DNA of 64,000 nucleotides, taken from the NCBI GenBank assembly GCA_001650895.1, contig LXYH01000006.1, positions 62,001 to 126,000 on the forward strand. Direction: 5' to 3'. The notes under the pieces were generated by a model. That model had not been told where the DNA came from. It worked only from the letters and a program-made list of their open reading frames with translations, and did no database searches. This DNA is from Rhodobacteraceae bacterium EhC02 (GTDB lineage: Bacteria; Pseudomonadota; Alphaproteobacteria; Rhodobacterales; Rhodobacteraceae). Position numbers and translations under genes: made by a program. This document shows positions 32,093 to 40,745 of the stretch, piece after piece. How positions within the stretch are numbered: position 1 is the stretch's first letter; each line of letters opens with the position of its first letter.

Positions 32093-32461
32093 ATGACATT
32101 CAGGTTTGCAGCACTGTCTTCCATCCTTCTCTGCCTGTCCGGCACAGTCGCAAGGGCAGATCCGCCACGGATCGTGGGGGTCACCGCCACCCATGCCAGC
32201 ATGGGATGGCGATTCGATGTCAGTATCGGCCACCCCGATACAGGCTGGGATCACTATGCCGATGGGTGGGAAGTGCTGGATGCCACGGGCAAGCGCCTTG
32301 GCTATCGCGAATTGTTCCATCCGCATGTTGACGAACAACCCTTCACCCGCAGCCTGAACAACGTGATGGTCCCCGACGGCACGACCGAGGTTTTCATCAG
32401 GGCAAGCTGCAATCGCGATGGGTGGTCAGAGCAGACATTTCGCGTGCCCTTGCGGCGCTGA
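32093..32461 (+). CDS. Small secreted protein of unknown function
   Basis: 122 residues. The signal peptide FRFAALSSILLCLSGTVARA predicts export. The mature part is about 100 residues, beta-rich, with GWDHYADGWEVLDATGKRLGYR and one cysteine pair partner near the end (SCNRDGW). No named domain is recognised; it resembles conserved hypothetical periplasmic proteins with an immunoglobulin-like pattern. Its stop is four bases from the stop of the convergent VWA-like gene. Confidence 0.75.
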   Translation: MTFRFAALSSILLCLSGTVARADPPRIVGVTATHASMGWRFDVSIGHPDTGWDHYADGWEVLDATGKRLGYRELFHPHVDEQPFTRSLNNVMVPDGTTEVFIRASCNRDGWSEQTFRVPLRR

Positions 32462-32465
32462 GGCG

Positions 32466-34514
32466 TCAGCGCCGGCCTTCGCGCAGCCAAGCCCCCACGA
32501 TCAGACCGGACGCCAGCAACAGCACCAACCAAGCCGGCAACAGCGGCATCTGGCGCAGATCGCGCGTCTCGAACGCATCGCGCGGGGTCAGGCCGATCCA
32601 ACCGCGCCCGGCGGCGGGACGGCCTGCGCTGACCTCGCGGATCGCGGGCAGCCCCTCGGCCAGCGGCAGAACGCCACCGCGCAGCGTATCGATTGCGGGC
32701 TGCATCACCTCACCTGTCGCGATGGTCTGCTCGAACTCGCGCGGTGCGGCGGGACCAAGGCCGATCACGGCGGACTGATCGCCATCCGTCAGGCGATAAA
32801 GCCCGATTTCGGGCCCGTCATAAACGGCTTCGAACTGACCGGGGCTGACTTCCGTCAGGGGCACTTCGACTTCCTCGCCACCCGGCGTGATGATCGTGAC
32901 CGGTCCGGCGCTGTCTTTCAGGGTCCGGCGGATGATCCGCATGCGTTGCCCCGTGGGTTCGGCCCAAATCGCCTCTTCCTCAAGCTCGGGTTCCTTCATC
33001 ATCCAATGGGCAAGGCGGCGCAGCAGTTCCAGCTGCGGCCCACCACCCTCGTAGCCCCGATCCCAGAGCCAGGCCTGATCAGACGCCAGAAGCGCGATGC
33101 GCCCTTCATCCACACGGTCCAGGATCAACAGCGGGCGATCGTCGATACCGGACATCACGACATTGCCACGCTCGGTCTCAAGGTCGATCTGGCGCAACCA
33201 GCGGCCCCAATCCTCGCCTTCCGGTGGGGCAAGCCCCGCCGTGACAGGATGCCGTTGGCCCATGTCGGTGATCCGGGGCACGAACCCTTCCTCGATCACG
33301 CGGGCGGTAGGGCGCGCGGGCAGAACCGTGGACAGCGGCGAGCGGTAGAGAGACGAGGCCGTCGCGAAATCCGGCCCAGCCGCAACCAGCACCGCGCCAC
33401 CCTTGCGCACATAGTCGGCCACGTTTTCAAGATAGAGCGTGGGCAGAATGCCCCGCCGCTTGTAGCGATCAAAGATGATCAGATCGAAATCCTCGATCTT
33501 CTCCATGAACAACTCGCGCGTGGGAAAGGCGATCAGCGACAGTTCGGACACCGGGACGCCATCCTGCTTGTCGGGTGGGCGCAGGATCGTGAAATGCACC
33601 AGGTCGACCGAACTGTCCGATTTCAGCAGGTTACGCCAAGTGCGCCCGCCTGCATGGGGTTGGCCCGACACCAGCAACACGCGCAGACGGTCGCGCACGC
33701 CGTTGATCTGGACAAGGGCGGTGTTGTTGCGATCGGTCAATTCGCCTTCGGCCTGCGGCACCGTGAACTGGATCACGTTGCGCCCGCCATGGGGCAGGGT
33801 CACCGGCAATTCGAAGGTGCGGCCAATCTCGATCTCGTAGCGCTGCGGCTCGCCGCCATCGACCGAGATTTCAAGCGGGGCGCGTGTCACGCCCTCGGGT
33901 GCGGCGCCCATGTCCTCGACCCGCAGGGACAACATCACCGGTTCACCCAGAATGGCAAATGCCGGGGCATTTTCCACGATCAGGCGGCGGTCCCAGTCTT
34001 CCGGCAGACCGGTGTGCAGCAGATGCAGCGGCGCGGGCAGTTCGGGGGCGCGGTCCATGTCGTGAATGCGGCCATCGCCCAGCGCCACGATCCCGGCGAT
34101 ACGCCCGCGCGGCTCTTGCGCCAATGCCTCGTTCAGGGCGGTCATCATCTGGGTGCCGCTGTCCCCATCACCATCGGGCACCTCGATCCGGCGCACCTCG
34201 GTATCGGGACGCGCGGCCAGTTCGGCCTCAAGCGCATCCGCTGCCTCAAGAGTGCGGGCCGCACGGTCACCCAGCGCCTGGCTGGACGAGCGATCGACAA
34301 GCATCAGCACGATGTCAGACAACGCGGCGCGGTCTTCTTCCTGCCAGTTCGGCCCACTGAGCGCGGCCAGCACGACCAGCCCGGCCAGCAGGCGCAAGGC
34401 CCAGCCCGACAGGCCACGCGTCAACGCCAACCCGGCGGCAACCATGACAATTGCTGCCAGCACCGCCAGAACGGCCCAGGGCAGAAGCGGATCAAAGATG
34501 ATCTGTCCCGTCAT
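32466..34514 (-). CDS. VWA-like / glutamine-amidotransferase-like membrane protein (MoxR cluster)
   Basis: 682 residues. Two N-terminal helices (about 12-55) and one C-terminal helix (LLPAWLVLLLASGLIVGAWL) anchor it. After the first pair comes a von Willebrand A-like region starting VLMLVDRSSSQA, in which D-x-S-x-S is a possible MIDAS. The central part (about 260-520) resembles a class-I glutamine-amidotransferase-like Rossmann domain (LRVLLVSGQPHAGGRTW; DYVRKGGAVLVAAG) without an evident catalytic cysteine. It is the last gene of moxR-DUF58-BatA/DUF4159-this gene, overlapping its neighbour. A periplasmic scaffolding role is probable but unproven. Confidence 0.78.
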   Translation of the reverse strand: MTGQIIFDPLLPWAVLAVLAAIVMVAAGLALTRGLSGWALRLLAGLVVLAALSGPNWQEEDRAALSDIVLMLVDRSSSQALGDRAARTLEAADALEAELAARPDTEVRRIEVPDGDGDSGTQMMTALNEALAQEPRGRIAGIVALGDGRIHDMDRAPELPAPLHLLHTGLPEDWDRRLIVENAPAFAILGEPVMLSLRVEDMGAAPEGVTRAPLEISVDGGEPQRYEIEIGRTFELPVTLPHGGRNVIQFTVPQAEGELTDRNNTALVQINGVRDRLRVLLVSGQPHAGGRTWRNLLKSDSSVDLVHFTILRPPDKQDGVPVSELSLIAFPTRELFMEKIEDFDLIIFDRYKRRGILPTLYLENVADYVRKGGAVLVAAGPDFATASSLYRSPLSTVLPARPTARVIEEGFVPRITDMGQRHPVTAGLAPPEGEDWGRWLRQIDLETERGNVVMSGIDDRPLLILDRVDEGRIALLASDQAWLWDRGYEGGGPQLELLRRLAHWMMKEPELEEEAIWAEPTGQRMRIIRRTLKDSAGPVTIITPGGEEVEVPLTEVSPGQFEAVYDGPEIGLYRLTDGDQSAVIGLGPAAPREFEQTIATGEVMQPAIDTLRGGVLPLAEGLPAIREVSAGRPAAGRGWIGLTPRDAFETRDLRQMPLLPAWLVLLLASGLIVGAWLREGRR

Positions 34515-37258
34515 TGGCCCAACCTGTCCAGAAGCGCGGGCACATGGACCTGGTCGGATTTGTAGTTGCCCGTCAGCACATGCATCACCAGATTGACCCC
34601 AAATCGGAACGCGAGTTCGCGCTGCCGCTCGCCACCGAAACCACGCCCCACCGGAAACAGGGCATTGCCCCGTTCATCCATGGCCCAGGCGGCAGCCCAG
34701 TCATTTCCACCGATCACAACGGGCGTGACACCATCGTTGAGGTTTCGGAACGGCATGCCTTCGATCCGTTCCGCATCCGCGGGTGCCGCCTCGACCCAGA
34801 CGTCGCGGGCTGTGTGGCGACCGGGGAAATCCTGCAAGAGATAGAAGGTCCGGGTGATGACGTGATCTTCGGGGATCGGCTCAAGCGCGGGAATATCCAG
34901 CGGGGCCGCCAGTTGCTGCAGCTTGCGGCCATTGGGGCTGGCTGCACCGAAACCGGCCACATCGGCATCGCGCGTGTCGAAAAGGATCATGCCGCCCGAG
35001 CGCAGATAACGGTTCAGCTTTTCATAGGCCTCGACCGAGGGCGTGGGCTGTTCCGGCGTGATCGGCCAGTAGAGGAACGGGAAAAGCCCGATCTCATCGG
35101 TTTCAAGATTGACCGCCATCGGCGCACCCGGTTCGACCGAGGTACGGAAGAACAGTGTCTCCGACAAGCCCCTCAGACCGGCCTGCGCCATGTCATCAAG
35201 GCGGGCATCGCCGGTGACGATATGGCCAAGCCGCAGTTCCGATGTCGCGGCGATGGCAAAGGCATCATCGGCCACCGCATCACGCGGCAGCGCGGACAAC
35301 GCAACCAGCAGGATCACGGCGGCGCGGGCGCCGATCAGGCGACCGGACAGGGCAAGCGAGGCGATCACATCAGCCAGCAGAAGGCCCAGCGCCGCCGCCA
35401 GAAGGTAACCGGCAAGCGGCGTTTCCGCCGGGCGCGACAACCCCTCGACCGGGATGCGCGCCGGCCATGTCGCGGGCGACAGGACGGTATCGGCGGATAT
35501 GGTGTTGCGCGCGATGCGACGGTCATTGCCGTCATAAAGACCCGGCCGCAAATCCGGGCCCAGCGGAGCCGAGAGCAAGGCCGCCCCATCCACACCCGGA
35601 AGGGTTTGCGCGTCCTGGACGCGGCCGAACCCGTCAAGCACCGTCACGGGCTGCCACGAGGTGCCTTCAAGATCCTCGCCCACCAGACCCTGGCCCACAG
35701 ATGACACGGCAAGCCGTTCCAGCATGCGCACGAACAACCCAGACAGCGGCAGGCTGGACCATTCGGCATTGGCCGTCACATGCATCAGCACGACATGCCC
35801 CTGTCCGACCGGCTTGCGCGTCACAAGGGGTGTTCCGTCGGTCAACTGCGCGATCACGCGATCTGCCAGCGTCGGATCAGGTTGCGCCATGACCTGCGCC
35901 GTCACCGTCACGTCATCGGGAATCGGCAGGCCGAAGAACGGGCTGTCTTCGGTGAAGGGTGCCAGCGTCTTGGGGTCACCCCAGCTCATGGCGCCGCCGA
36001 CCGTCCGGCCACCGGCCCGCAACCTGACCGGCATCAACGGATGTTCGTCTGTCCGGCTGACTTCGCTGGCCGCAAGGCGCGGCCCGGCAAAGCGTAGCAG
36101 AAGACCGCCATTCTCTGTCCAGTCCAGCAGCGCATCCTCTTCCGAAGGCGACAGCGTCGCGATATCCGCCAGGATGATGACATCGGGATTGGCCGGAAGC
36201 AGATCGAGCAGCTCGCCCTCCAGCAAGTCGGCATTCGGGGCAAGGGCCTGACGCAGGTAATGCAACGGCGACAGCAACTCCAGTCCCTCGCGGTCCTCGC
36301 GCCCGGCAATCAGCGCAACCTCGCGACGGCTGAGACTGTCATCCGACAAGGCCACGGCCCCGGTGCTGCGCAGGCCTTCGATCTCGAACCTCGTGATGCG
36401 CGCCCGCAGTTCCGAAGGCAGGCTTGCCTGCGTCATCGCTTCGGTCGCGTCCGGTTCGAACTGCAATGGCAGGTTGGCCAGAACACGCGGTGTTCTGGAG
36501 GGGTCCAGCCCGTGCGCGGCCACCGTCAGATCCAGCGCCGGGCCGCCACTGGCGCGGCGGGCGGCCAATTGCAGCACGCCTTCCTGATAAGTTGCAGGCA
36601 CCATCGCGACGGGGCTGCGGCCCGAAGCAAAGACGCGCACCGTGCCCCGCGCTTCCAGGGCGGCAAGCAGGTCGTCACGACCGTCGATCGCCAGGCCATC
36701 GGTGAACCAAAGCGTCTCGAACCCGCCGTCGGGCAGCAGATCGATGGCCCGCGCCACCATATCCGGGGTCGGCGTCCAGGGTTGCGGTGTCATCCCGGCA
36801 ATGCGGCTGCGCCACAGGTCTGCGGATTGAAAGGCCGCCTGTTCCGGCGCACTCAGCCGCAGGATCGCGGCGGTTCGCCCCTCGCGACCGGCTTCGGCCA
36901 GCATGCGATCCGCAAGCTCGGCGCGCCCGGTCCAGTCCTGCGCGCCTGCCCAGCCGCCATCCATCACGATCAGAACAGGACCGTTACCCGGCTGGCGATC
37001 CGCCTGCGGGTTCAGCACAGGCCCCGCCAGACCGATGATGACGGCCGCAACGGCCAGCATCCGCAGAAGCAAAAGCCACCAGGGGGTGCGATCCGTGACG
37101 CTTTCATCGTCCTTGAGGCCCAAGAGCAAGGCAACACCGGGAAAGCGGCGACGGATGGGCGCGGGCGGCACAGCCCGCAGGATGATCCACAGGATCGGCA
37201 AGGCCAGAAGGCCCAGCAGCAGCCAGGGGGCCGCGAAACCGATGGGGCCGATCATCAT
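34511..37258 (-). CDS. BatA N-terminal plus DUF4159 membrane protein
   Basis: 915 residues from the ATG at 37258, which overlaps the DUF58 gene stop. The N-terminus is a BatA-type double-transmembrane region (AAPWLLLGLLALPILWIILRAV; WWLLLLRMLAVAAVIIGLAGPVL), followed by a VWA-like stretch. Another membrane helix pair lies near 645-690. The last ~215 residues are DUF4159 (ATSELRLGHIVTGDARLDDMA ... GGMILFDTRDA ... RELAFRFGVNLVMHVLTGNYKSDQ). It forms part of a MoxR-DUF58 system conserved in alphaproteobacteria, with unknown physiological role. Confidence 0.85.
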   Translation of the reverse strand: MMIGPIGFAAPWLLLGLLALPILWIILRAVPPAPIRRRFPGVALLLGLKDDESVTDRTPWWLLLLRMLAVAAVIIGLAGPVLNPQADRQPGNGPVLIVMDGGWAGAQDWTGRAELADRMLAEAGREGRTAAILRLSAPEQAAFQSADLWRSRIAGMTPQPWTPTPDMVARAIDLLPDGGFETLWFTDGLAIDGRDDLLAALEARGTVRVFASGRSPVAMVPATYQEGVLQLAARRASGGPALDLTVAAHGLDPSRTPRVLANLPLQFEPDATEAMTQASLPSELRARITRFEIEGLRSTGAVALSDDSLSRREVALIAGREDREGLELLSPLHYLRQALAPNADLLEGELLDLLPANPDVIILADIATLSPSEEDALLDWTENGGLLLRFAGPRLAASEVSRTDEHPLMPVRLRAGGRTVGGAMSWGDPKTLAPFTEDSPFFGLPIPDDVTVTAQVMAQPDPTLADRVIAQLTDGTPLVTRKPVGQGHVVLMHVTANAEWSSLPLSGLFVRMLERLAVSSVGQGLVGEDLEGTSWQPVTVLDGFGRVQDAQTLPGVDGAALLSAPLGPDLRPGLYDGNDRRIARNTISADTVLSPATWPARIPVEGLSRPAETPLAGYLLAAALGLLLADVIASLALSGRLIGARAAVILLVALSALPRDAVADDAFAIAATSELRLGHIVTGDARLDDMAQAGLRGLSETLFFRTSVEPGAPMAVNLETDEIGLFPFLYWPITPEQPTPSVEAYEKLNRYLRSGGMILFDTRDADVAGFGAASPNGRKLQQLAAPLDIPALEPIPEDHVITRTFYLLQDFPGRHTARDVWVEAAPADAERIEGMPFRNLNDGVTPVVIGGNDWAAAWAMDERGNALFPVGRGFGGERQRELAFRFGVNLVMHVLTGNYKSDQVHVPALLDRLGQ

Positions 37259-38139
37259 GTGCCAGCTCCCCGCTCCAGCGCGCGCCAGACCCACAGAAGC
37301 GCCGATTGCGCGGCGGCATCGGTGTGATGGCACTGATACTGCCAACCCGTGGCCGCGCACAGATCGGCCAGGGCAGCCTTGCGTTCCGCCAGCCGCTCCA
37401 AGTAGCGGCCACGCAAATCGCCCGCTTTCAGCGTCTCATGCGCCAGTGTTCCACCCATGCTTTGAAAGATGGTGCGCCCCTGGAACGGAAATGCTTCCTC
37501 GCTGGGATCCAGAACCTGGATCAGGACACCACGCACCCCACGATCCGCGGCCTTGGTCAGGGCGGCCTGAACCGGCAAGAGGTCGGACAGGAAATCGGAT
37601 ACGAACATGGCACGCGCCTGCGGTATCATCGCGCGCGCCTCGGGGATCCCGTAATCCATGTCCTCATCTCGGCTGAACATCTCGGCCAGCCGCAGCAGTT
37701 GCGCATTGCCGCGGCGTGGCGGTAAGGCAGTCCCTGTCAGGCCCACGCGTTCGCCGCCACGCACCAGCAGGACGGCCACCGCCAAGGCCAGCAAACGCGC
37801 GCGATCGGCCTTTTCGGGCAGGTTAGGGTCTGATGCAAACCGCATCGACGCCGCCTGATCCACCCAGAGCATGACGCTTTGCGCGATCTGCCATTCACGT
37901 TCACGCACGAATTGCATGTCGCCACGCGCCGAGCGACGCCAGTCGATCATCCTGACGGGATCGCCCTGCCGTACCGGACGGTATTGCCAGAAATCATCCC
38001 CCTGTCCGGCGCGCCGGCGTCCGTGCTCGCCCAGCAGCACGGTACCTGCCAGATACTCGGCCCGGGCCAGCAAAGGCGGGAACCGGGCGGCTTCGGCCTC
38101 GGCCCTGGCGCGCAGGGTCAGGGGATGGGGTTGGGTCAC
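37255..38139 (-). CDS. DUF58 domain protein (MoxR partner)
   Basis: 294 residues. The defining DUF58 block is GEHGRRRAGQGDDFWQYRPVRQGDPVRMIDWRRSAR in shortened form: R-x-G-x-G-x-x-F-x-x-x-R-x-Y-x-x-G-D-x-x-R-x-I-D-W. It continues into a VWA-like fold (MLWVDQAASMRF, then FVSDFLSDLLP). Partner families work with MoxR AAA ATPases in metal insertion or complex assembly. It overlaps both neighbours, which supports coupled expression. Confidence 0.88.
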   Translation of the reverse strand: MTQPHPLTLRARAEAEAARFPPLLARAEYLAGTVLLGEHGRRRAGQGDDFWQYRPVRQGDPVRMIDWRRSARGDMQFVREREWQIAQSVMLWVDQAASMRFASDPNLPEKADRARLLALAVAVLLVRGGERVGLTGTALPPRRGNAQLLRLAEMFSRDEDMDYGIPEARAMIPQARAMFVSDFLSDLLPVQAALTKAADRGVRGVLIQVLDPSEEAFPFQGRTIFQSMGGTLAHETLKAGDLRGRYLERLAERKAALADLCAATGWQYQCHHTDAAAQSALLWVWRALERGAGT

Positions 38140-39143
38140 GCCGCCGCCTCGATCCGCGTGATGCGGGCAGCCGTATCCTCGATCAGGCCTGTCAGCGTGT
38201 CACCGCGGGCACGTGCCGCGAAGTTCAGCGCCATGCGATGCGTCAGCACCGGGCGCGCCATGGCAACGACATCCTCGACCGATGGCGCCAGGCGCCCCTG
38301 CAACAGGGCGCGCGCGCGCACCGTCAGCATCAGTGCCTGTGCCGCGCGCGGGCCGGGACCCCAGGCCACGGTCTGGCGCACACGGTCATCGGCACTGTCG
38401 TCATCCGGTCGGAAGGCGCGGACCAGATCGAGAATCGCCTCGACAACGGCATCACCCACCGGCATCCGCCGAAGAAGGGTCTGCGCTGCAAGCAGTTCTG
38501 TATCGGTAAAGACCTGATGCGCCTCGTCCTCGGCCACGCCCGTGGTGGCCAGCAGGATATCGCGCTCTGTTGCACGATCGGGATACTGCACATCGATCTG
38601 CACCAGGAAACGGTCAAGCTGCGCTTCCGGCAGGGGATAGGTCCCCTCCTGCTCGATCGGGTTCTGGGTCGCCAACACGTGAAAGGGCTTGCCCAGCGGG
38701 CGATCCTGCCCCGCCACGGTCACGCGCCGTTCCTGCATCGCCTGCAGCAGCGCGGATTGTGTGCGGGGGCTGGCGCGGTTGATTTCATCGGCCATCAGCA
38801 ACTGGCAAAAGATCGGGCCTTCGACGAAGCGAAAGGCGCGGCGTCCGTCAGCATCGGTTTCCAGAACTTCCGACCCCAGGATATCTGCAGGCATCAGGTC
38901 CGGCGTGAACTGCACCCGGTTGCCCTGCAGACCCATCACGGTCGACAGGGTTTCCACCAGTCGCGTCTTGCCAAGGCCCGGCAGGCCGATCAGCAGGCCA
39001 TGCCCACCGCAGAGCAGGGCCGACAGGGTCAGGTCGACGACCGTTTCCTGCCCGATGAAACGACGCGTGATCGAGGCCCGCGCCTGTGCCAGCTTTTCCT
39101 CCAGCGCCTCGATACCGGCGACCAGATCGGCGTGATCGGACAT
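38136..39143 (-). CDS. MoxR family AAA+ ATPase
   Basis: 335 residues from the ATG at 39143, behind AAAGGAGG; an upstream in-frame extension overlaps the divergent gene and is rejected. Walker A GLPGLGKTR, Walker B LLMADEINRA, sensor-1 LATQNPIEQEGTYPLPEAQLDRF and arginine-finger regions are all present. MoxR proteins act as chaperones for cofactor or complex maturation together with DUF58/VWA proteins encoded downstream. It is the first gene of the four-gene operon and diverges from the DUF1285 gene across 57 bases. Confidence 0.93.
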   Translation of the reverse strand: MSDHADLVAGIEALEEKLAQARASITRRFIGQETVVDLTLSALLCGGHGLLIGLPGLGKTRLVETLSTVMGLQGNRVQFTPDLMPADILGSEVLETDADGRRAFRFVEGPIFCQLLMADEINRASPRTQSALLQAMQERRVTVAGQDRPLGKPFHVLATQNPIEQEGTYPLPEAQLDRFLVQIDVQYPDRATERDILLATTGVAEDEAHQVFTDTELLAAQTLLRRMPVGDAVVEAILDLVRAFRPDDDSADDRVRQTVAWGPGPRAAQALMLTVRARALLQGRLAPSVEDVVAMARPVLTHRMALNFAARARGDTLTGLIEDTAARITRIEAAA

Positions 39144-39200
39144 GGCAATGCCTCCTTTGAACCCTAGGTCATTATGATGATAGTATCTCGGCAAAGAGAA

Positions 39201-39800
39201 ATGGCAAAAGCAATGAGCGGACAAATGATCGTGACCCCGTCAGCAGAAGGTATTGCTGCCTCCGTCAGGGCAGCAAAGGGCAAGGGGCTTCCGCCGGTGC
39301 ATCTGTGGAATCCGCCCTTCTGCGGCGATCTGGACATGCGGATCGCGCGGGACGGCACGTGGTTCTATCAGGGCACACCCATCGGCCGGCCGGGGCTGGT
39401 GCGCCTGTTCTCGACCATCCTGAGCAAGGACGGGGACAAGTATTTCCTTGTAACCCCTGTGGAAAAGGTGGGCATCACCGTCGATGACGCCCCCTTTGTC
39501 GCCGTAGATTTCGAAGCCGAAGGCGAAGGAAAGGCGCAAAAGCTGACATTTCATACCAATGTCGGTGACAGCGTGACCGCCGCGTCTGACACACCGCTGC
39601 GATTCGTGCGCGATCCCGAGACGGGCGAACCCTCGCCCTATGTCATGGTGCGCGCCGGGCTGGAGGCGCTGATCGACCGCAAGAGCTTTTACAGGCTGGT
39701 GGATCTGGGAACCGACCATGTTGTCGACGGGGTCACATGGTTTGGTGTCTGGTCCGATGGCGCCTTCTTCGGAATCATCCCGTCAGCCGAATTGCCCTGA
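39201..39800 (+). CDS. DUF1285 family protein
   Basis: 199 residues from the ATG at 39201 (AAAGAG close upstream); an ATG at 39213 is an alternative. DUF1285 landmarks are HLWNPPFCGDLDMRIARDGTWFYQGTPIGRPGLVRLFSTIL, seen here in shorter pieces, and KYFLVTPVEKVGI. The function is unknown; a cytosolic beta-rich fold is expected. The divergent moxR pairing is common in alphaproteobacteria. It converges with the flippase-like gene at 12 bases. Confidence 0.85.
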   Translation: MAKAMSGQMIVTPSAEGIAASVRAAKGKGLPPVHLWNPPFCGDLDMRIARDGTWFYQGTPIGRPGLVRLFSTILSKDGDKYFLVTPVEKVGITVDDAPFVAVDFEAEGEGKAQKLTFHTNVGDSVTAASDTPLRFVRDPETGEPSPYVMVRAGLEALIDRKSFYRLVDLGTDHVVDGVTWFGVWSDGAFFGIIPSAELP

Positions 39801-39812
39801 GTCAGAGACTGA

Positions 39813-40742
39813 TCAAGCCGATTGCGGCCTGGGATGGATCAACAGGATCACGACCCCCGGCAAGACGCTGACAAGAAACATCAGCCCGAACGCAAAGCTT
39901 GCCGCGAAACCTTCGGTGGCGGTTGCCCCGATCACCGGGAAAAGCGCCGCGGCCGCCCCTTCCCGCAGACCCCAGCCGCTGACCGAAATCGGGATCAGCA
40001 TTGTCAAAAGGATCAGGGGCACGATGATCATGACGGCCGTCAGCGGCAGGCCGGTGCCCGTGGCGCGCGCGCACAGGGCGAAAGCCAGAAGGTTGAGCGC
40101 CGTCGTTGCAAGGCTGAGGATGATCTGGCGCGGCAGCACATCCGGGGCCAGGACAGAGACCGCGAAGGCGTCAAACCATTCGCGGACATGATGGCCCCAG
40201 ACATGGGCACGGCGACTGACCGCCCAAAGCACAAGCCCCCCGACCAGCAGGGCGCCACCAGTCATCGCCACCAGGCGCAGCACCCACGCTGGCAAGCCGG
40301 TCCCACCGGGACTGATCCAGACCAGCAGCACAGCGGCACCCGTCACGCCGAAGAGGGCCAGTTGCCCTGCAAGGCGTTCGAACACCACGGCCTGGCCCGC
40401 ACGCTTCAATCCGGCCTCATGCCTTGCACGCACAGCGCGACCGGCATCGCCCACGACACCACCGGGCAAAGACTGGTTCACGATTTGCGACAGGTAATAT
40501 TCGCGAACGGCCCGCCCCACGGGGATCGACTGGCCCAGGCCACGCGCCGTCAGGCGCCAGCGCAGGGCCGACAGGACGGTCTGCGCGTTGAGGACCAGAA
40601 CCGCCGCAAGCAACCAGACGGGATTGGCGGCCAGCAGCAGATCCATCGCACCGGGTCCATCGACGGTCCGCCACAGAAGCGCCAGAACCGACAGCGTCAC
40701 CACCACCCGAAACAGTTTTATCGCCCTCGCCTTTCGAAACAT
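39813..40742 (-). CDS. Lysylphosphatidylglycerol-synthase TM-region (MprF/AglD-type) membrane protein
   Basis: 309 residues, about eight hydrophobic spans, of the UPF0104/LPG_synthase_TM family. Landmarks include ALRWRLTARGLG, YYLSQIVNQSLPGGVVGDAGRA, VVFERLAGQLALFG and the late loop IPISVSGWGLREGAAA. The isolated TM region lacks the MprF catalytic domain; relatives act in lipid translocation or glycolipid transfer. It is the last gene of an operon with a CDP-alcohol phosphatidyltransferase and a membrane phosphatase-superfamily protein, suggesting that it flips the modified lipid. Confidence 0.85.
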   Translation of the reverse strand: MFRKARAIKLFRVVVTLSVLALLWRTVDGPGAMDLLLAANPVWLLAAVLVLNAQTVLSALRWRLTARGLGQSIPVGRAVREYYLSQIVNQSLPGGVVGDAGRAVRARHEAGLKRAGQAVVFERLAGQLALFGVTGAAVLLVWISPGGTGLPAWVLRLVAMTGGALLVGGLVLWAVSRRAHVWGHHVREWFDAFAVSVLAPDVLPRQIILSLATTALNLLAFALCARATGTGLPLTAVMIIVPLILLTMLIPISVSGWGLREGAAAALFPVIGATATEGFAASFAFGLMFLVSVLPGVVILLIHPRPQSA

Positions 40743-40745
40743 GGG

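Noticed and set aside
32418-34565. Open frame of 715 codons antisense to the VWA-like gene
   Set aside because: It is a composition-driven shadow of the real minus-strand gene, which has membrane segments and operon overlaps.
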